Source: Zeimonas arvi (GTDB lineage: Bacteria > Pseudomonadota > Gammaproteobacteria > Burkholderiales > Burkholderiaceae_E). Taken from it: a stretch of DNA of 64,000 nucleotides. Where the stretch lies: NCBI RefSeq assembly GCF_008039575.1, contig NZ_VDUY01000005.1, positions 1 to 64,000 on the forward strand, read 5' to 3'. The position numbers and the translations under genes were made by a program. Below the pieces are notes generated by a model, which saw only the letters and a list, made by a program, of their open reading frames with translations, had not been told where the DNA came from and did not search any database. This document shows, piece after piece, positions 52,932 to 61,549 of this stretch (position 1 is its first letter; each line of letters starts with the position of its first letter).

Positions 52932-54101
52932 CTATCGATCTTTCGAACCCGGGCCGACCGCGCCCGCGCCCACCAGCGTCCCGAGCCGTTCCGGAGGAAT
53001 GCCCCAGTCGACGGCCAGGCCGCCGCCGCTGGCGCCGGGCTTCTCCGGGCCGCGCGGAAGATCCGGCGGCGTGCGCGAGAAGCGCGGGGCCGGCATGCCC
53101 TGGACGACGCCATCGATCTCCCCGTAGGTGCCGCGCGCCCGGTTGTGCGGGTGCGAGGGCGCCTCGAGCGGGTCGAGCACCGGCGCGAAGCAGGCGTCGC
53201 TGCCCTCGAGCAGCTCGCACCACTCGCGCCGGGTGCGCTTGCGGAAGATCGCGGCCAGCTGCGCCTTGGCCTGCGGCCACTTCGAGCGGTCGTCGAGATC
53301 GGGCAATGCCTCGGCCTCCGGTCCGAGCCTGGCGAGCAGCACGTCGCGGAAGCGATGCTCGATCGGCGCCACCGACACGTAGCCGCCGTCCGCGCACTCG
53401 TAGGCCTCGTAGTAGGGCGCGCCGGAGTCCAGCGTGTTGGTGCCGCGCGGCCCGTTGTGCAGGCCGCCGCCGAGCAGGCCATAGAGCGCCGTCATCAGCA
53501 CTGCGACGCCGTCGACCATCGCCGCATCGACGACCTGTCCCTTGCCCGAGCGCTGCGCCTCGAGCAGCGCGCAGGCGATGCCCCAGGCCAGGAACATCGT
53601 GCCGCCGGCGTAGTCGCCGAGCAGGTTCAGCGGCGGCGTCGGCGCCGCGCCCTCCCGGCCGATCGCGTGCAGCGCACCTGCGAGCGCGATGTAGTTCATG
53701 TCGTGACCGGCCGCCTTCGCGAGTGGCCCGTCCTGGCCGAAACCGGTCACCCGCCCATAGACGAGCCCGGGGTTCAGCGCCAGGCATTCGTCGGGGCCGA
53801 GTCCCAGGCGCTCCATCGTGCCGGGCCGGAAGCCCTCGACCAGCACGTCGGCCTTCGCGATCAGCTCGCGGGCCAGCGCGATCCCCTCGGGATGCTTGAG
53901 GTCGACCGCGAGCGAGCGCTTGCCGCGATTGGCCAGGTCGAGGTGATACGGTCTCGGAACGCCCAGGTCCGTCTGCTCGAGCCGGTCGAGCCGCAGCACC
54001 TCGGCGCCCATGTCCGACAGCAGCATCCCGCACATCGGCGCCGGCCCGATGCCGGCGAACTCGACGACCCTGATGCCGGCCAGCGGCCCTTTCCTCGTCA
54101 T
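52932..54101 (-). CDS. Alpha-methylacyl-CoA racemase-like class III CoA-transferase family protein
   Basis: The protein is 389 residues. It belongs to the CaiB/BaiF fold but carries racemase marks: His133 in AAGHDMNYIALAG, Asp163 in LLGDYAGGTMF and Glu248 in VAPIEHRF. These fall at a constant +7 offset from His126/Asp156/Glu241 of Mycobacterium tuberculosis MCR. It should invert the 2-methyl centre of a branched acyl-CoA rather than move CoA. GAGGGAG precedes the start. It follows the acetyl-CoA hydrolase-like gene by 27 nt in the operon, so a 2-methyl-branched CoA intermediate is likely in this pathway. Confidence 0.88.
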   Translation of the reverse strand: MTRKGPLAGIRVVEFAGIGPAPMCGMLLSDMGAEVLRLDRLEQTDLGVPRPYHLDLANRGKRSLAVDLKHPEGIALARELIAKADVLVEGFRPGTMERLGLGPDECLALNPGLVYGRVTGFGQDGPLAKAAGHDMNYIALAGALHAIGREGAAPTPPLNLLGDYAGGTMFLAWGIACALLEAQRSGKGQVVDAAMVDGVAVLMTALYGLLGGGLHNGPRGTNTLDSGAPYYEAYECADGGYVSVAPIEHRFRDVLLARLGPEAEALPDLDDRSKWPQAKAQLAAIFRKRTRREWCELLEGSDACFAPVLDPLEAPSHPHNRARGTYGEIDGVVQGMPAPRFSRTPPDLPRGPEKPGASGGGLAVDWGIPPERLGTLVGAGAVGPGSKDR

Positions 54102-54128
54102 CTGGCGAACTCCCTCGTTGCCATGCTC

Positions 54129-55412
54129 TCACGACTCCGGCTCGCGCACCGCGCGCGCCAGCGCGTCCCGGAACTGCGGCGCGGCGATCGCGATCAGCCG
54201 CCGCGCGCGCTCGTCGAGATCGCAATGCCTCAGGTCGGCCACGCCCCACTCGGTGGCCACCAGGTCGACGTCGCTGCGGGTGACGGTGGCGGTGGCCGAA
54301 GCCAGTGTCGGCACGATCCGGCTGCGCCGGCCATCGCCGGTCGTGGCCGGCAGCGCCAGCACGGCGCGACCGCCGGCAGAATGGCGCGCGCCGCGCACGA
54401 AATCGTTCAACCCGCCGACCCCACCGCGGGGCACGCCGCCCAGCATCTCGGCATTGGCCTGGCCACTCAGGTCGACCTCGAGCACCGAGTTGATCGCCCA
54501 GAGCCGATCGATGCTCGCGAGCGTGGCCGCGCCGTGGGTGTAGACCGCCGGCCGCACCTCGAAGGCGGGATTGTCGTCGACATGCCGGCGCGCGCGCGCC
54601 GAGCCGCCGACCAGGTTCGTCACCGTGATGCCCGCGTCGATCGTCTTGCGCGCATTGGTGACCACGCCGGACTCGATCAGCTCGATCGCCCGGTCGCCGA
54701 GCAGCCCGGAGTGCAGGCCCAGCTCGCGATGTCCCGCGAGGCCGGCGAGCAGCGCGTCGGGCAGGTTGCCGATGCCGGTCTGCAGCGTGGCGCCGTCGGG
54801 AATGATCTCGGCGAGGTGGCGCGCGATCCGGGTCTCGAGCTCGCCGGCTGCCGCGTCGGAGCGGATCTCGAGCGGCGCGCAGGCCGCCTGCACCGCCAGG
54901 TCGATCCTGAGATCCGCAGGCACCTCGGCCCCGCGCGTCCACGGCGCATCGGGGTTGATCTCCGCCACCACCACGCGCGCGCGGCGCGCGGCCGCCACGA
55001 CGTAGTCGTTGGCCAGTCCGAAGCTCAGCCCCCGGCCCGCTCGGGAGGGCGCAAGCTGGATCAGCACGACGTCGGCGGGCCGCATGCCCGAGGCGAAGGC
55101 GGGCTCGAGCTCGCTGTAGTGCGTGGGCACGATCCGCAGCAGGCCGGCCGAAGCGAGCGAGGCGGCGCGGCCCATCGCGCCGTACGAGCAGAAGCGCAGC
55201 CCCTCGGCCTTCGCGGGCGAGAAGGTGTCGGAGAACAGCGTGCCGACGAACACGTCGACGCCGCCCAGCCGCTCGCGCTGCTCGACCAGCGCGCGAGTCA
55301 GCGTGAGCGGCTCCGCGGCCACCTGCCCGCAGACCACGCAGTCGCCGGGGCGGATCCACTGCGCAAGGTCAGGCACGCCGGGGCGCACCGGCACGACGTC
55401 GGGACGACTCAA
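54129..55412 (-). CDS. Acetyl-CoA hydrolase/transferase family CoA-transferase (RipA/Ict-like)
   Basis: The 427-residue class I-type CoA-transferase of the acetate/4-hydroxybutyrate group has the catalytic Glu expected in NSVLEVDLSGQANAE, with LQTGIGNLPDALL and HSGLLGDRAIELI of the CoA-binding half. Itaconate CoA-transferases (Ict of Pseudomonas aeruginosa, RipA of Yersinia) belong to this family and have similar length. In the operon it lies 28 nt behind an acyl-CoA dehydrogenase, with MaoC and CitE genes nearby, the same partners as in itaconate clusters. Activation of a C5 dicarboxylate is inferred. Confidence 0.85.
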   Translation of the reverse strand: MSRPDVVPVRPGVPDLAQWIRPGDCVVCGQVAAEPLTLTRALVEQRERLGGVDVFVGTLFSDTFSPAKAEGLRFCSYGAMGRAASLASAGLLRIVPTHYSELEPAFASGMRPADVVLIQLAPSRAGRGLSFGLANDYVVAAARRARVVVAEINPDAPWTRGAEVPADLRIDLAVQAACAPLEIRSDAAAGELETRIARHLAEIIPDGATLQTGIGNLPDALLAGLAGHRELGLHSGLLGDRAIELIESGVVTNARKTIDAGITVTNLVGGSARARRHVDDNPAFEVRPAVYTHGAATLASIDRLWAINSVLEVDLSGQANAEMLGGVPRGGVGGLNDFVRGARHSAGGRAVLALPATTGDGRRSRIVPTLASATATVTRSDVDLVATEWGVADLRHCDLDERARRLIAIAAPQFRDALARAVREPES

Positions 55413-55440
55413 GGGGAGGGCTCCTGCATCGGTTCGGCCC

Positions 55441-56607
55441 TCAGTATGACTTCGGCAGCCCGAGCACCCGCTCCGCGATGAAGCACAGCACCAGCTGCGG
55501 GCTGACCGGCGCGATGCGCGGGATCATGACCTCGCGCAGGTAGCGCTCGACGTGGAACTCCTTGGCATAGCCGAAGCCGCCGTGGGTCATCACCGCCTGC
55601 TGGCAGGCATCGAAGCCCGCCTCGCCGGCCAGGTACTTGGCCGCGTTCGCGGCGGCGCCGCAGGGCAGGCCCTTGTCGTACTGCCAGGCCGCCGACAGCA
55701 TCATCAGCCGCGCCGCCTCGAGCGCCATCCAGTTCTTCGCGAGCGGATGCTGGATCGCCTGGTTCTGGCCGATCGGCCGGTTGAAGACCACCCGCTCCTT
55801 CGCATAAGCGGTGGCCTTCGCGAGCGCGCAGCGGCCCAGTCCGATCGCCTCGGCGGCGATCAGGATCCGCTCCGGATTCATGCCGTGCAGGATGTACTCG
55901 AAGCCCTTGCCCTCCTCGCCGATCCGGTCCTCGACCGGGATCTCGAAGCCTTCGAAGAACAGCTCGTTCGAGTCGACCACCTTGCGGCCCATCTTCTCGA
56001 TCTCGTGCACGCGGATGCGGCCGCGATCGAAGTCGGTGTAGAACAGGCTCAGGCCCTCGGTCGGGCGACTGACCTCCTCGAGCGGCGTGGTGCGTGCCAG
56101 CAGCAGGATCTTGTCGGCCACCTGCGCGGTCGAGATCCAGACCTTCTGGCCGTCGACCACGTAGCGGTCGCCCTTGCGCGCCGCGCGCAGCTTGAGCTGC
56201 GTGGTGTTCAGGCCGGTGTTCGGCTCGGTGACCGCGAAGCAGGCCTTGACCTTGCCAGCCGCCATCGGCGGCAGCATCCGCTTCTTCTGCGCTTCGTCGC
56301 CGAACACCACCACCGGGTTCAGGCCGAAGATGTTGATGTGCACGGCCGACGCGCCCGACATGCCCGCGCCCGACTCGGCGATCGCCTGCGCCATGATCGC
56401 GGCCTCGGTGATCCCCTGTCCCGAGCCGCCGTAGTCCTCGGGAATGCAGATGCCGAGCCAACCGTTGGCGGCCATCGCGTCGAAGAAGTCGAACGGAAAG
56501 CCGCCCTCGCGGTCCTTCTTCAGCCAGTAGGCGTCATCGAAGTCGCGGCAGATGCGCTCGATCGAGTCGCGGATGCTTTCCTGTTCGCCGGTGAGCGAGA
56601 AGTCCAT
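55441..56607 (-). CDS. Acyl-CoA dehydrogenase
   Basis: The 388-residue FAD enzyme has the N-terminal segment SLTGEQESIRDSIERIC, the FAD/substrate motif CFAVTEPNTGLNTT, and VDGQKVWISTA. The usual catalytic Glu near the C terminus (YEGT in medium-chain enzymes) is absent: that region reads REVMIPRIAPVSPQ. Instead Glu246 in GMNPERILIAAE matches the base position of isovaleryl- and long-chain enzymes. A 2-methyl or branched short substrate is therefore plausible, such as methylsuccinyl-CoA. It is spaced 15 nt after a CoA-transferase gene. Confidence 0.9.
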   Translation of the reverse strand: MDFSLTGEQESIRDSIERICRDFDDAYWLKKDREGGFPFDFFDAMAANGWLGICIPEDYGGSGQGITEAAIMAQAIAESGAGMSGASAVHINIFGLNPVVVFGDEAQKKRMLPPMAAGKVKACFAVTEPNTGLNTTQLKLRAARKGDRYVVDGQKVWISTAQVADKILLLARTTPLEEVSRPTEGLSLFYTDFDRGRIRVHEIEKMGRKVVDSNELFFEGFEIPVEDRIGEEGKGFEYILHGMNPERILIAAEAIGLGRCALAKATAYAKERVVFNRPIGQNQAIQHPLAKNWMALEAARLMMLSAAWQYDKGLPCGAAANAAKYLAGEAGFDACQQAVMTHGGFGYAKEFHVERYLREVMIPRIAPVSPQLVLCFIAERVLGLPKSY

Positions 56608-56622
56608 CGTCTTCCTCGTCGT

Positions 56623-57855
56623 TCAGTGCTGGATGTCGGGTGGGCGGACTGCGCCGCGCTCGATCAATTCCCGGATCCGGGCGTCGTCGAAACCGGCCTC
56701 GCGCAGGATCTCGTCGCTCTGCTCGCCCAGACGCGGTGCGGGCCGGCTGGGCGACGGCTGGGTGGCCGACCAGGTGGCGGCGATCCGCATGTCGCGGATC
56801 CTGCCTTCGCTCGGGTGCTCGACGGCGCGGAAGAAGCCGGTGGCCGCGAGATGCGGGTCGGACAGCAGTCCCTGCAGGTCGTTCATCGGCATCACCGGCA
56901 CGTCGGCCGCCTCGAGCAGCGCGAGCCACTCGGCGGTCGTGCGCGTCTCGAAGATCCTGGCAAGCTCGGCGTTGACGTGATCGATGTTCGCGATGCGCGC
57001 GGCGAAACCGGCAAAGCGCGGGTCCTGCTTCGGCAGGTCCTCGCGGCCGATCGCCGCCAGGAAGGCGTTCCACTGCTTGTCGTTGTAGACCAGCGCGCAG
57101 ACGAAGCCGTCGCGGGTCCTGTACGACCTGCGGTCGGGCGACAGCTGGCGCCCGTAGCCCCCGGCGTCGAGCGGCGGCTCGAAAGTCAGCCCGCCCAGGT
57201 GGTCGCCGAGCACGAAGCCGGCCATCGTCTCCATCATCGGAATGTCGACGCGCTGGCCGCGCCCGGTGCGCTCGCGGTCGACCAGCGTTGCGGCGATGGC
57301 GCCCACCGCCGCCAGCGCCACCACCCGGTCGCTCAGCGCGGTCGGCACGTAGCGCGGCGTGCCGTCGCCGGCGCGCGCGATCAGGTGGGGCAGGCCGCAA
57401 GCCCCCTGGATCAGGTCGTCGTAGGCGGGCTTGTCGGCGTAGGGCCCGTCCTGGCCGTAGCCGAACACGCCCGCGTAGACGATGCGCGGATTGACCGCCG
57501 ACACCGCCTCCCAGGACAGGCCCAGCCGGGCCATCGCCTGCGGCCGAACGTTGTAGACCAGCGCGTCGGCCTCGGCGGCAAGCCTGAGCAGCACCTCGCG
57601 CCTCTCGGGCTTCTTCAGGTCGAGGCAGATGCTGCGCTTGCCGCGGTTCGTGTTCAGGAAGATCGGACCCATGCCGGCGTGGCGCGCGGGGCCGATCTGC
57701 CGCACCAGGTCGCCTTCGGGAGGCTCCACCTTGATCACGTCGGCGCCGTAGTCGGCCAGCGTCTGCGTGGCATACGGGCCCATCAGCACCGTGGTCATGT
57801 CCACGATGCGGATGCCGGCCAGCGGCCCCGCCGCAGCGCCGTCGCGCTGCGCCAT
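56623..57855 (-). CDS. CaiB/BaiF class III CoA-transferase (paralogue A)
   Basis: The protein has 410 residues. It shows IRIVDMTTVLMGPYATQTLADYGADVIKVE, NRGKRSICLDLKKP and catalytic Asp146 in DKPAYDDLIQG. It is a close paralogue of the gene at 59206: the first 150 residues align without gaps apart from one residue. The CitE and MaoC genes lie between the two copies. Known relatives act on mesaconyl-CoA, citramalate or succinate. It starts 4 nt after the CitE stop. Confidence 0.92.
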   Translation of the reverse strand: MAQRDGAAAGPLAGIRIVDMTTVLMGPYATQTLADYGADVIKVEPPEGDLVRQIGPARHAGMGPIFLNTNRGKRSICLDLKKPERREVLLRLAAEADALVYNVRPQAMARLGLSWEAVSAVNPRIVYAGVFGYGQDGPYADKPAYDDLIQGACGLPHLIARAGDGTPRYVPTALSDRVVALAAVGAIAATLVDRERTGRGQRVDIPMMETMAGFVLGDHLGGLTFEPPLDAGGYGRQLSPDRRSYRTRDGFVCALVYNDKQWNAFLAAIGREDLPKQDPRFAGFAARIANIDHVNAELARIFETRTTAEWLALLEAADVPVMPMNDLQGLLSDPHLAATGFFRAVEHPSEGRIRDMRIAATWSATQPSPSRPAPRLGEQSDEILREAGFDDARIRELIERGAVRPPDIQH

Positions 57856-57859
57856 CGGC

Positions 57860-58738
57860 TCAGCTCCGGCGCGGCGCGCCCGCCGCCGCGTAAGCCAGGA
57901 TCTGGCGTGCGTTCTTCAGGTGCGGCTGGTCGATCATCTTTCCGTCGAGCCGGGCCACGCCGGTGCCGCTGCTCTCCTCGAAAGCGGCGATGACCCGAAG
58001 CGCCCAGTCGATCTCCTGCTCGCTCGGCACGAAGGCGGCGTTCACCACGTCGACGTGCTTCGGATGGATCACCGCCTTGGCCACGAAGCCGTCGCGGCGC
58101 GCCGCCAGGGTCTCTTCGCGCAGGCCGTCGAGATCCTCGATGTCGACGTAGACGGTGTCGACCGCGTCCACGCCCGCCGCGGCCGCGCCGGCCAGGCACA
58201 GGTTGCGCGCCAGCAGGAAGGGGCCGAGGTACTGGCCGGCTTCCTTGTTCCGGCTGGCGCCGAGCGAGGCGGACAGGTCCTCTGCGCCCCACATCAGCCC
58301 GCACAGTCGCGCGCTCGTCCCGCGATAGTCGCCGAGCCCGAACAGCGAGCGCGCGGTCTCGGTGGCGATGGCCAGGATCCTCGTCGCACCCACCTGCTGG
58401 CCGGTCGCCGCCTCGAAGGCGTCGAGGTACAGGTCGAGGCGGCGCAGGTCGTCCGCCGAACCGCACTTGGGCAGCACGATGCCGTGGGGGCGCCCGGACA
58501 TGACCGCGGCCAGGTCGGCCAGCGTGAGCCCGGTGTCCAGCGCGTTGACCCTCACGAACAGCTTCTTGCCGGCGCGCTCGGCGCCCAGCATCGTGCGCGT
58601 GACCTGCCGCGCCTCGGCCTTGCTGGCCGGCGCGACCGAATCCTCCAGGTCGAGGATCAGCGCGTCGGCGGCGCCGGTCATCGCGCGCTCGAACTTGCGC
58701 GCGCTGTCCCCGGGAACGAACAGGTAGGAGCGGATCAT
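57860..58738 (-). CDS. CitE/HpcH-type CoA-ester lyase (citramalyl/malyl-CoA lyase-like)
   Basis: The 292-residue TIM-barrel aldolase begins MIRSYLFVPGDSARKFERA. Metal and substrate residues appear in LILDLEDSVAP, LFVRVNALDT, AIATETARSLFG (Glu) and WGAEDLSASLG (Asp). Stand-alone CitE proteins cleave citramalyl-CoA to acetyl-CoA and pyruvate (Ccl/RipC) or malyl- and methylmalyl-CoA to glyoxylate plus acyl-CoA. The start overlaps the MaoC stop by four bases, coupling hydration and cleavage. No citD or citF genes are present, ruling out citrate lyase. Confidence 0.9.
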   Translation of the reverse strand: MIRSYLFVPGDSARKFERAMTGAADALILDLEDSVAPASKAEARQVTRTMLGAERAGKKLFVRVNALDTGLTLADLAAVMSGRPHGIVLPKCGSADDLRRLDLYLDAFEAATGQQVGATRILAIATETARSLFGLGDYRGTSARLCGLMWGAEDLSASLGASRNKEAGQYLGPFLLARNLCLAGAAAAGVDAVDTVYVDIEDLDGLREETLAARRDGFVAKAVIHPKHVDVVNAAFVPSEQEIDWALRVIAAFEESSGTGVARLDGKMIDQPHLKNARQILAYAAAGAPRRS

Positions 58739-59202
58739 GGCCGTGCCTCCTCGGCGGGCAGGCGCTTCATGAAGGCCGAGCGCCGGCAGACGCAGACCAG
58801 TTCGTCGCGATGGTTGTAGCCACGATGCTCGAACTCGACGATGCCGGCGTTCGGGCGCGAGCCGCTCGCCCTGACCGACACCACCTCGGTCTCCACGCGC
58901 AGCGTGTCGCCGTGGAAGACCGGCTTCGGGAAGCGGATGTCCGACATGCCCAGGTTGGCGATCGTCGTGCCCAGCGTGGTGTCGGTCACGCTGATGCCGA
59001 TCACCAGGCCCAGCGTGAACAGGCTGTTCACCAGCCGCTGGCCGAACTCGGTCTTCTCGGAGAAGTGCGCGTCGAGGTGCAGCGGCTGCATGTTCAGGGT
59101 CATCACCGAGAAAAGCGTGTTGTCCATCTCGGTGACGGTGCGGGTCACCGCGTGGCGGAACACGTGCCCGGGTTCGAACTGCTCGAAATGGAGTCCTGCC
59201 AT
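58735..59202 (-). CDS. MaoC-family hydratase (itaconyl/mesaconyl-CoA hydratase-like)
   Basis: The 155-residue hot-dog-fold protein has the hydratase region TLNMQPLHLDAHFSEKTEFGQRLVNSLFTLGL (about residues 35-66). The catalytic Asp of classical (R)-hydratases (D-x-N-P-I-H) reads Asn37 here while His42 and Asp44 are kept, as in the subgroup that includes RipB-like proteins. It probably adds water to an unsaturated dicarboxyl-CoA, making the substrate of the coupled CitE lyase. It starts 3 nt after the stop of paralogue B. Confidence 0.88.
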   Translation of the reverse strand: MAGLHFEQFEPGHVFRHAVTRTVTEMDNTLFSVMTLNMQPLHLDAHFSEKTEFGQRLVNSLFTLGLVIGISVTDTTLGTTIANLGMSDIRFPKPVFHGDTLRVETEVVSVRASGSRPNAGIVEFEHRGYNHRDELVCVCRRSAFMKRLPAEEARP

Positions 59203-59205
59203 GTC

Positions 59206-60510
59206 CTAAGCTCCCCTGTCCTGGGTCGTGATGGTCGAAGCCGGCGCGGGGGGTGACCCTGGCGGCGGGGCGATCGGCGCGCACGGCGGATCGCGGAACT
59301 GGCGCGCGGCGCCGCTGGCAACGAGGGCGTCGATCCGATCGGGTTCGAAGCCCGCCTCGGCGAGCACCTCGCGCGTGTGCTCGCCGAGGTTGGGGGCATG
59401 CCGGTAGATGCCGGGCGGTGTCTTCGAGAAGGCCTGTGCCGGACGGATCTGCTTGATCGCGCCCTCGGTCGGGTGCTCGACGAGCTCGACGAAGCCGGCG
59501 GCCGCGAGATGCGGATCATGTTCGAGGTCTTCGATCCGGGTGACCGGCATCGCAGGAAGGTCGTGCGCCTCGAACAGCTCCAGCCACTCGGCCGTCGTGC
59601 GTCCGGTCAGGACCTCGGCCAGCATCGCGTAGGCTTCGTCGAAGTGCTGGGCGCGCGTGGCCTGGTCGGCGAAGCGCGGATCGCTGTCCCAGATGTCGGG
59701 CCGGCCGATCGCCTCGAAGAAGCTTCGCCACTGGCGGTCGTTGTAGACCAGCACGCTGATGAAACCGTCGCGCGTGCGATAGGGCCGTCGGTTCGACGAG
59801 ATCAGGCGGCTGTAGCCGGGCGGACCGATCGGCGGTTCGAAGGACAGTCCGCCCAGGTGGTCGCCCAGCACGACCTGTGCCACCGACTCGAACATCGGCA
59901 CCTCGACGTCCTGCCCCTCGCCGGTGCGCTGGCGGTGCAACAGGGCGGCCAGCATCGCGTGGACCGCGTTCAGCCCGGAGATCCGGTCGGCGATCACCGA
60001 GGGCACGTAGCGCGGGGCCTCGTCGCCGGCCAGCTCGAACATCGAGGCCATGCCGCTGGCCGCCTGGATCAGGTCGTCGTAGGCCGGCCGGCCGGCGTAA
60101 GGGCCGTTGCGCCCGTATCCGACGAGCCCCACGTGGACGATTCCCGGGTTCACCCGGGCGATGTCCACGTAGGCCAGGCCCAGCCGGGCCATGGCGGCCG
60201 GACGGATGTTGTGGACGATCGCATCGGCGCCTTCGCACAGGCGCAGCAGCGCCTCGCGCCCCTCCGGCCGCCGGATGTCCAGCACCACGCTGCGCTTGTT
60301 GCGGTTGGCGTGCAGGAAGAGCGGCCCCATGTCGCGGTGCCGCTTGGCGCCCGCCACCCGCATCACGTCGCCCTCGGGTGGCTCGACCTTGATCACGTCG
60401 GCGCCGTAGTCGGCCGCGATCTGGGTGGCGTACGGCCCCATCAGCACCGTCGTCATGTCGACGATGCGAAAGCCGCGCAGCGGGCCCGCCTGCTTACTTG
60501 AGCGCGTCAA
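59206..60510 (-). CDS. CaiB/BaiF class III CoA-transferase (paralogue B)
   Basis: The protein has 434 residues with FRIVDMTTVLMGPYATQIAADYGADVIKVE and catalytic Asp145 in GRPAYDDLIQA. It resembles paralogue A along the whole length and carries a Pro-rich tail of about 25 residues (PPCAPIAPPPGSPPAPAST) that A lacks. Its first 17 nt overlap the end of the TRAP binding-protein gene, tying substrate capture and activation together. It is likely to be the entry step of the pathway or its CoA-recycling partner. Confidence 0.92.
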   Translation of the reverse strand: MTRSSKQAGPLRGFRIVDMTTVLMGPYATQIAADYGADVIKVEPPEGDVMRVAGAKRHRDMGPLFLHANRNKRSVVLDIRRPEGREALLRLCEGADAIVHNIRPAAMARLGLAYVDIARVNPGIVHVGLVGYGRNGPYAGRPAYDDLIQAASGMASMFELAGDEAPRYVPSVIADRISGLNAVHAMLAALLHRQRTGEGQDVEVPMFESVAQVVLGDHLGGLSFEPPIGPPGYSRLISSNRRPYRTRDGFISVLVYNDRQWRSFFEAIGRPDIWDSDPRFADQATRAQHFDEAYAMLAEVLTGRTTAEWLELFEAHDLPAMPVTRIEDLEHDPHLAAAGFVELVEHPTEGAIKQIRPAQAFSKTPPGIYRHAPNLGEHTREVLAEAGFEPDRIDALVASGAARQFRDPPCAPIAPPPGSPPAPASTITTQDRGA

Positions 60511-61495
60511 CGTAGGCCTCGAGGACCTCGGTGCCCGGCTTGCCGCGCTTGTCGAGCGCGGCCGCCCAGTCCTTCTGGACCGTGGCCGCGATGCCGGCCA
60601 GCTTCTTCGTGTCGGCTTCGCCCAGCCTGGTGAAGCTCACGCCGGCGGCCGCGATCTTCGCGCGGTTCGCGGCGACGCCATTGTCGAGGAAGGTGCAGAC
60701 GTTGTTCGCAGCGGCGTCGCCGGCCGAGAGCATCGCCTGCCGCACGTTCTCGGGCAGCGACAGGAACTTCTTCTGGCTGATGCCGTAGCTGATCAGCACC
60801 GTGCCGAAGCTCACGTCCTGCGTGGCGCCCTTCAGGCGGCTGGGCAGGTCGTAGGCCAGCAGGCTGGCGGTCGGGAACACGACGCCATCGATGGTGCCGC
60901 GCGACAGCGATTCGTAGGTGTCGGGCGCCGCCATGTTGACCGGCACGCCGCCCAGCGCCTTGATGGTCGCGCCCTGGGCCGCGCCGGCGGTGCGCAGCTT
61001 CATGCCGTTGATCGACTCGAGCGACTCGATCTTCCGGGTGGCATAGACCTGGTACGGCTCGAGGATCGCGCCGAACAGGACGACGAACCCGTTGGGCGCC
61101 AGTTCCTGCTTGTCGAGGACGCCGCCGCGCACCAGCTTCATGAAGGCCCGCGTGCCCTGGCAGGAGGTGCTCGCCAGGCCCGGAAGCTCGGACACCGTCA
61201 TGAGCGGCATCTTGTCCGACACGTAGGACGGCACCACGTACGCGATGTCGGCGACGCCGGTCATCGCGAGCTGGAACATGTCCTTGGCCTTGCCCAGCTG
61301 CTCTGCCGGGAAATGCTGGACCTCGACCGCGTTGTTGGTCTGGCGACGGACCTCGGCGATCCAGAACTTCAGGCCCTGCTCGGCGAAGAAATGGCCGACC
61401 GGCAGCGAATCGGCCACGCGCAGCGAGGTCTGTGCGCCGGCGAAGAGCGGCAGGGCGGCGACCGCCGCCGCGGCCGCGAGTCTGGCGAGTTTCAT
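60494..61495 (-). CDS. TRAP transporter III, DctP-type substrate-binding protein
   Basis: The 333-residue protein has a signal peptide of residues 1-21 (ending LFAGAQ) and the DctP pattern: SLRVADSLPVGHF at the mature start and ligand Arg in SINGMKLRTAGAAQG. Two cysteines (STSCQGT and NNVCTFL) could form a disulfide. Unlike TRAP I and II, it comes last (order Q-M-P), has no hairpin behind it and overlaps a CoA-transferase gene. It probably binds the dicarboxylate that the following enzymes degrade. Confidence 0.92.
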   Translation of the reverse strand: MKLARLAAAAAVAALPLFAGAQTSLRVADSLPVGHFFAEQGLKFWIAEVRRQTNNAVEVQHFPAEQLGKAKDMFQLAMTGVADIAYVVPSYVSDKMPLMTVSELPGLASTSCQGTRAFMKLVRGGVLDKQELAPNGFVVLFGAILEPYQVYATRKIESLESINGMKLRTAGAAQGATIKALGGVPVNMAAPDTYESLSRGTIDGVVFPTASLLAYDLPSRLKGATQDVSFGTVLISYGISQKKFLSLPENVRQAMLSAGDAAANNVCTFLDNGVAANRAKIAAAGVSFTRLGEADTKKLAGIAATVQKDWAAALDKRGKPGTEVLEAYVDALK

Positions 61496-61549
61496 GCTTG
61501 TCTCCTCATGGATGTGAAAGCGGGACGTGAAGCCAGGGGCGGGGCCGCG

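Noticed and set aside
52467-55481. A plus-strand open frame of about 1000 codons over the catabolic operon, with similar ones at 46949-49963 (upstream part) and 60425-62902
   Set aside because: No motif is recognisable, composition is shadow-like and the minus-strand genes are certain. Only the last part of the 46949 frame is real, as the dehydrogenase starting at 49049.
57860-58738. Citrate lyase beta subunit
   Set aside because: No citD, citF, citX or citG genes are present. A stand-alone CitE beside MaoC fits a citramalyl- or malyl-CoA lyase better.
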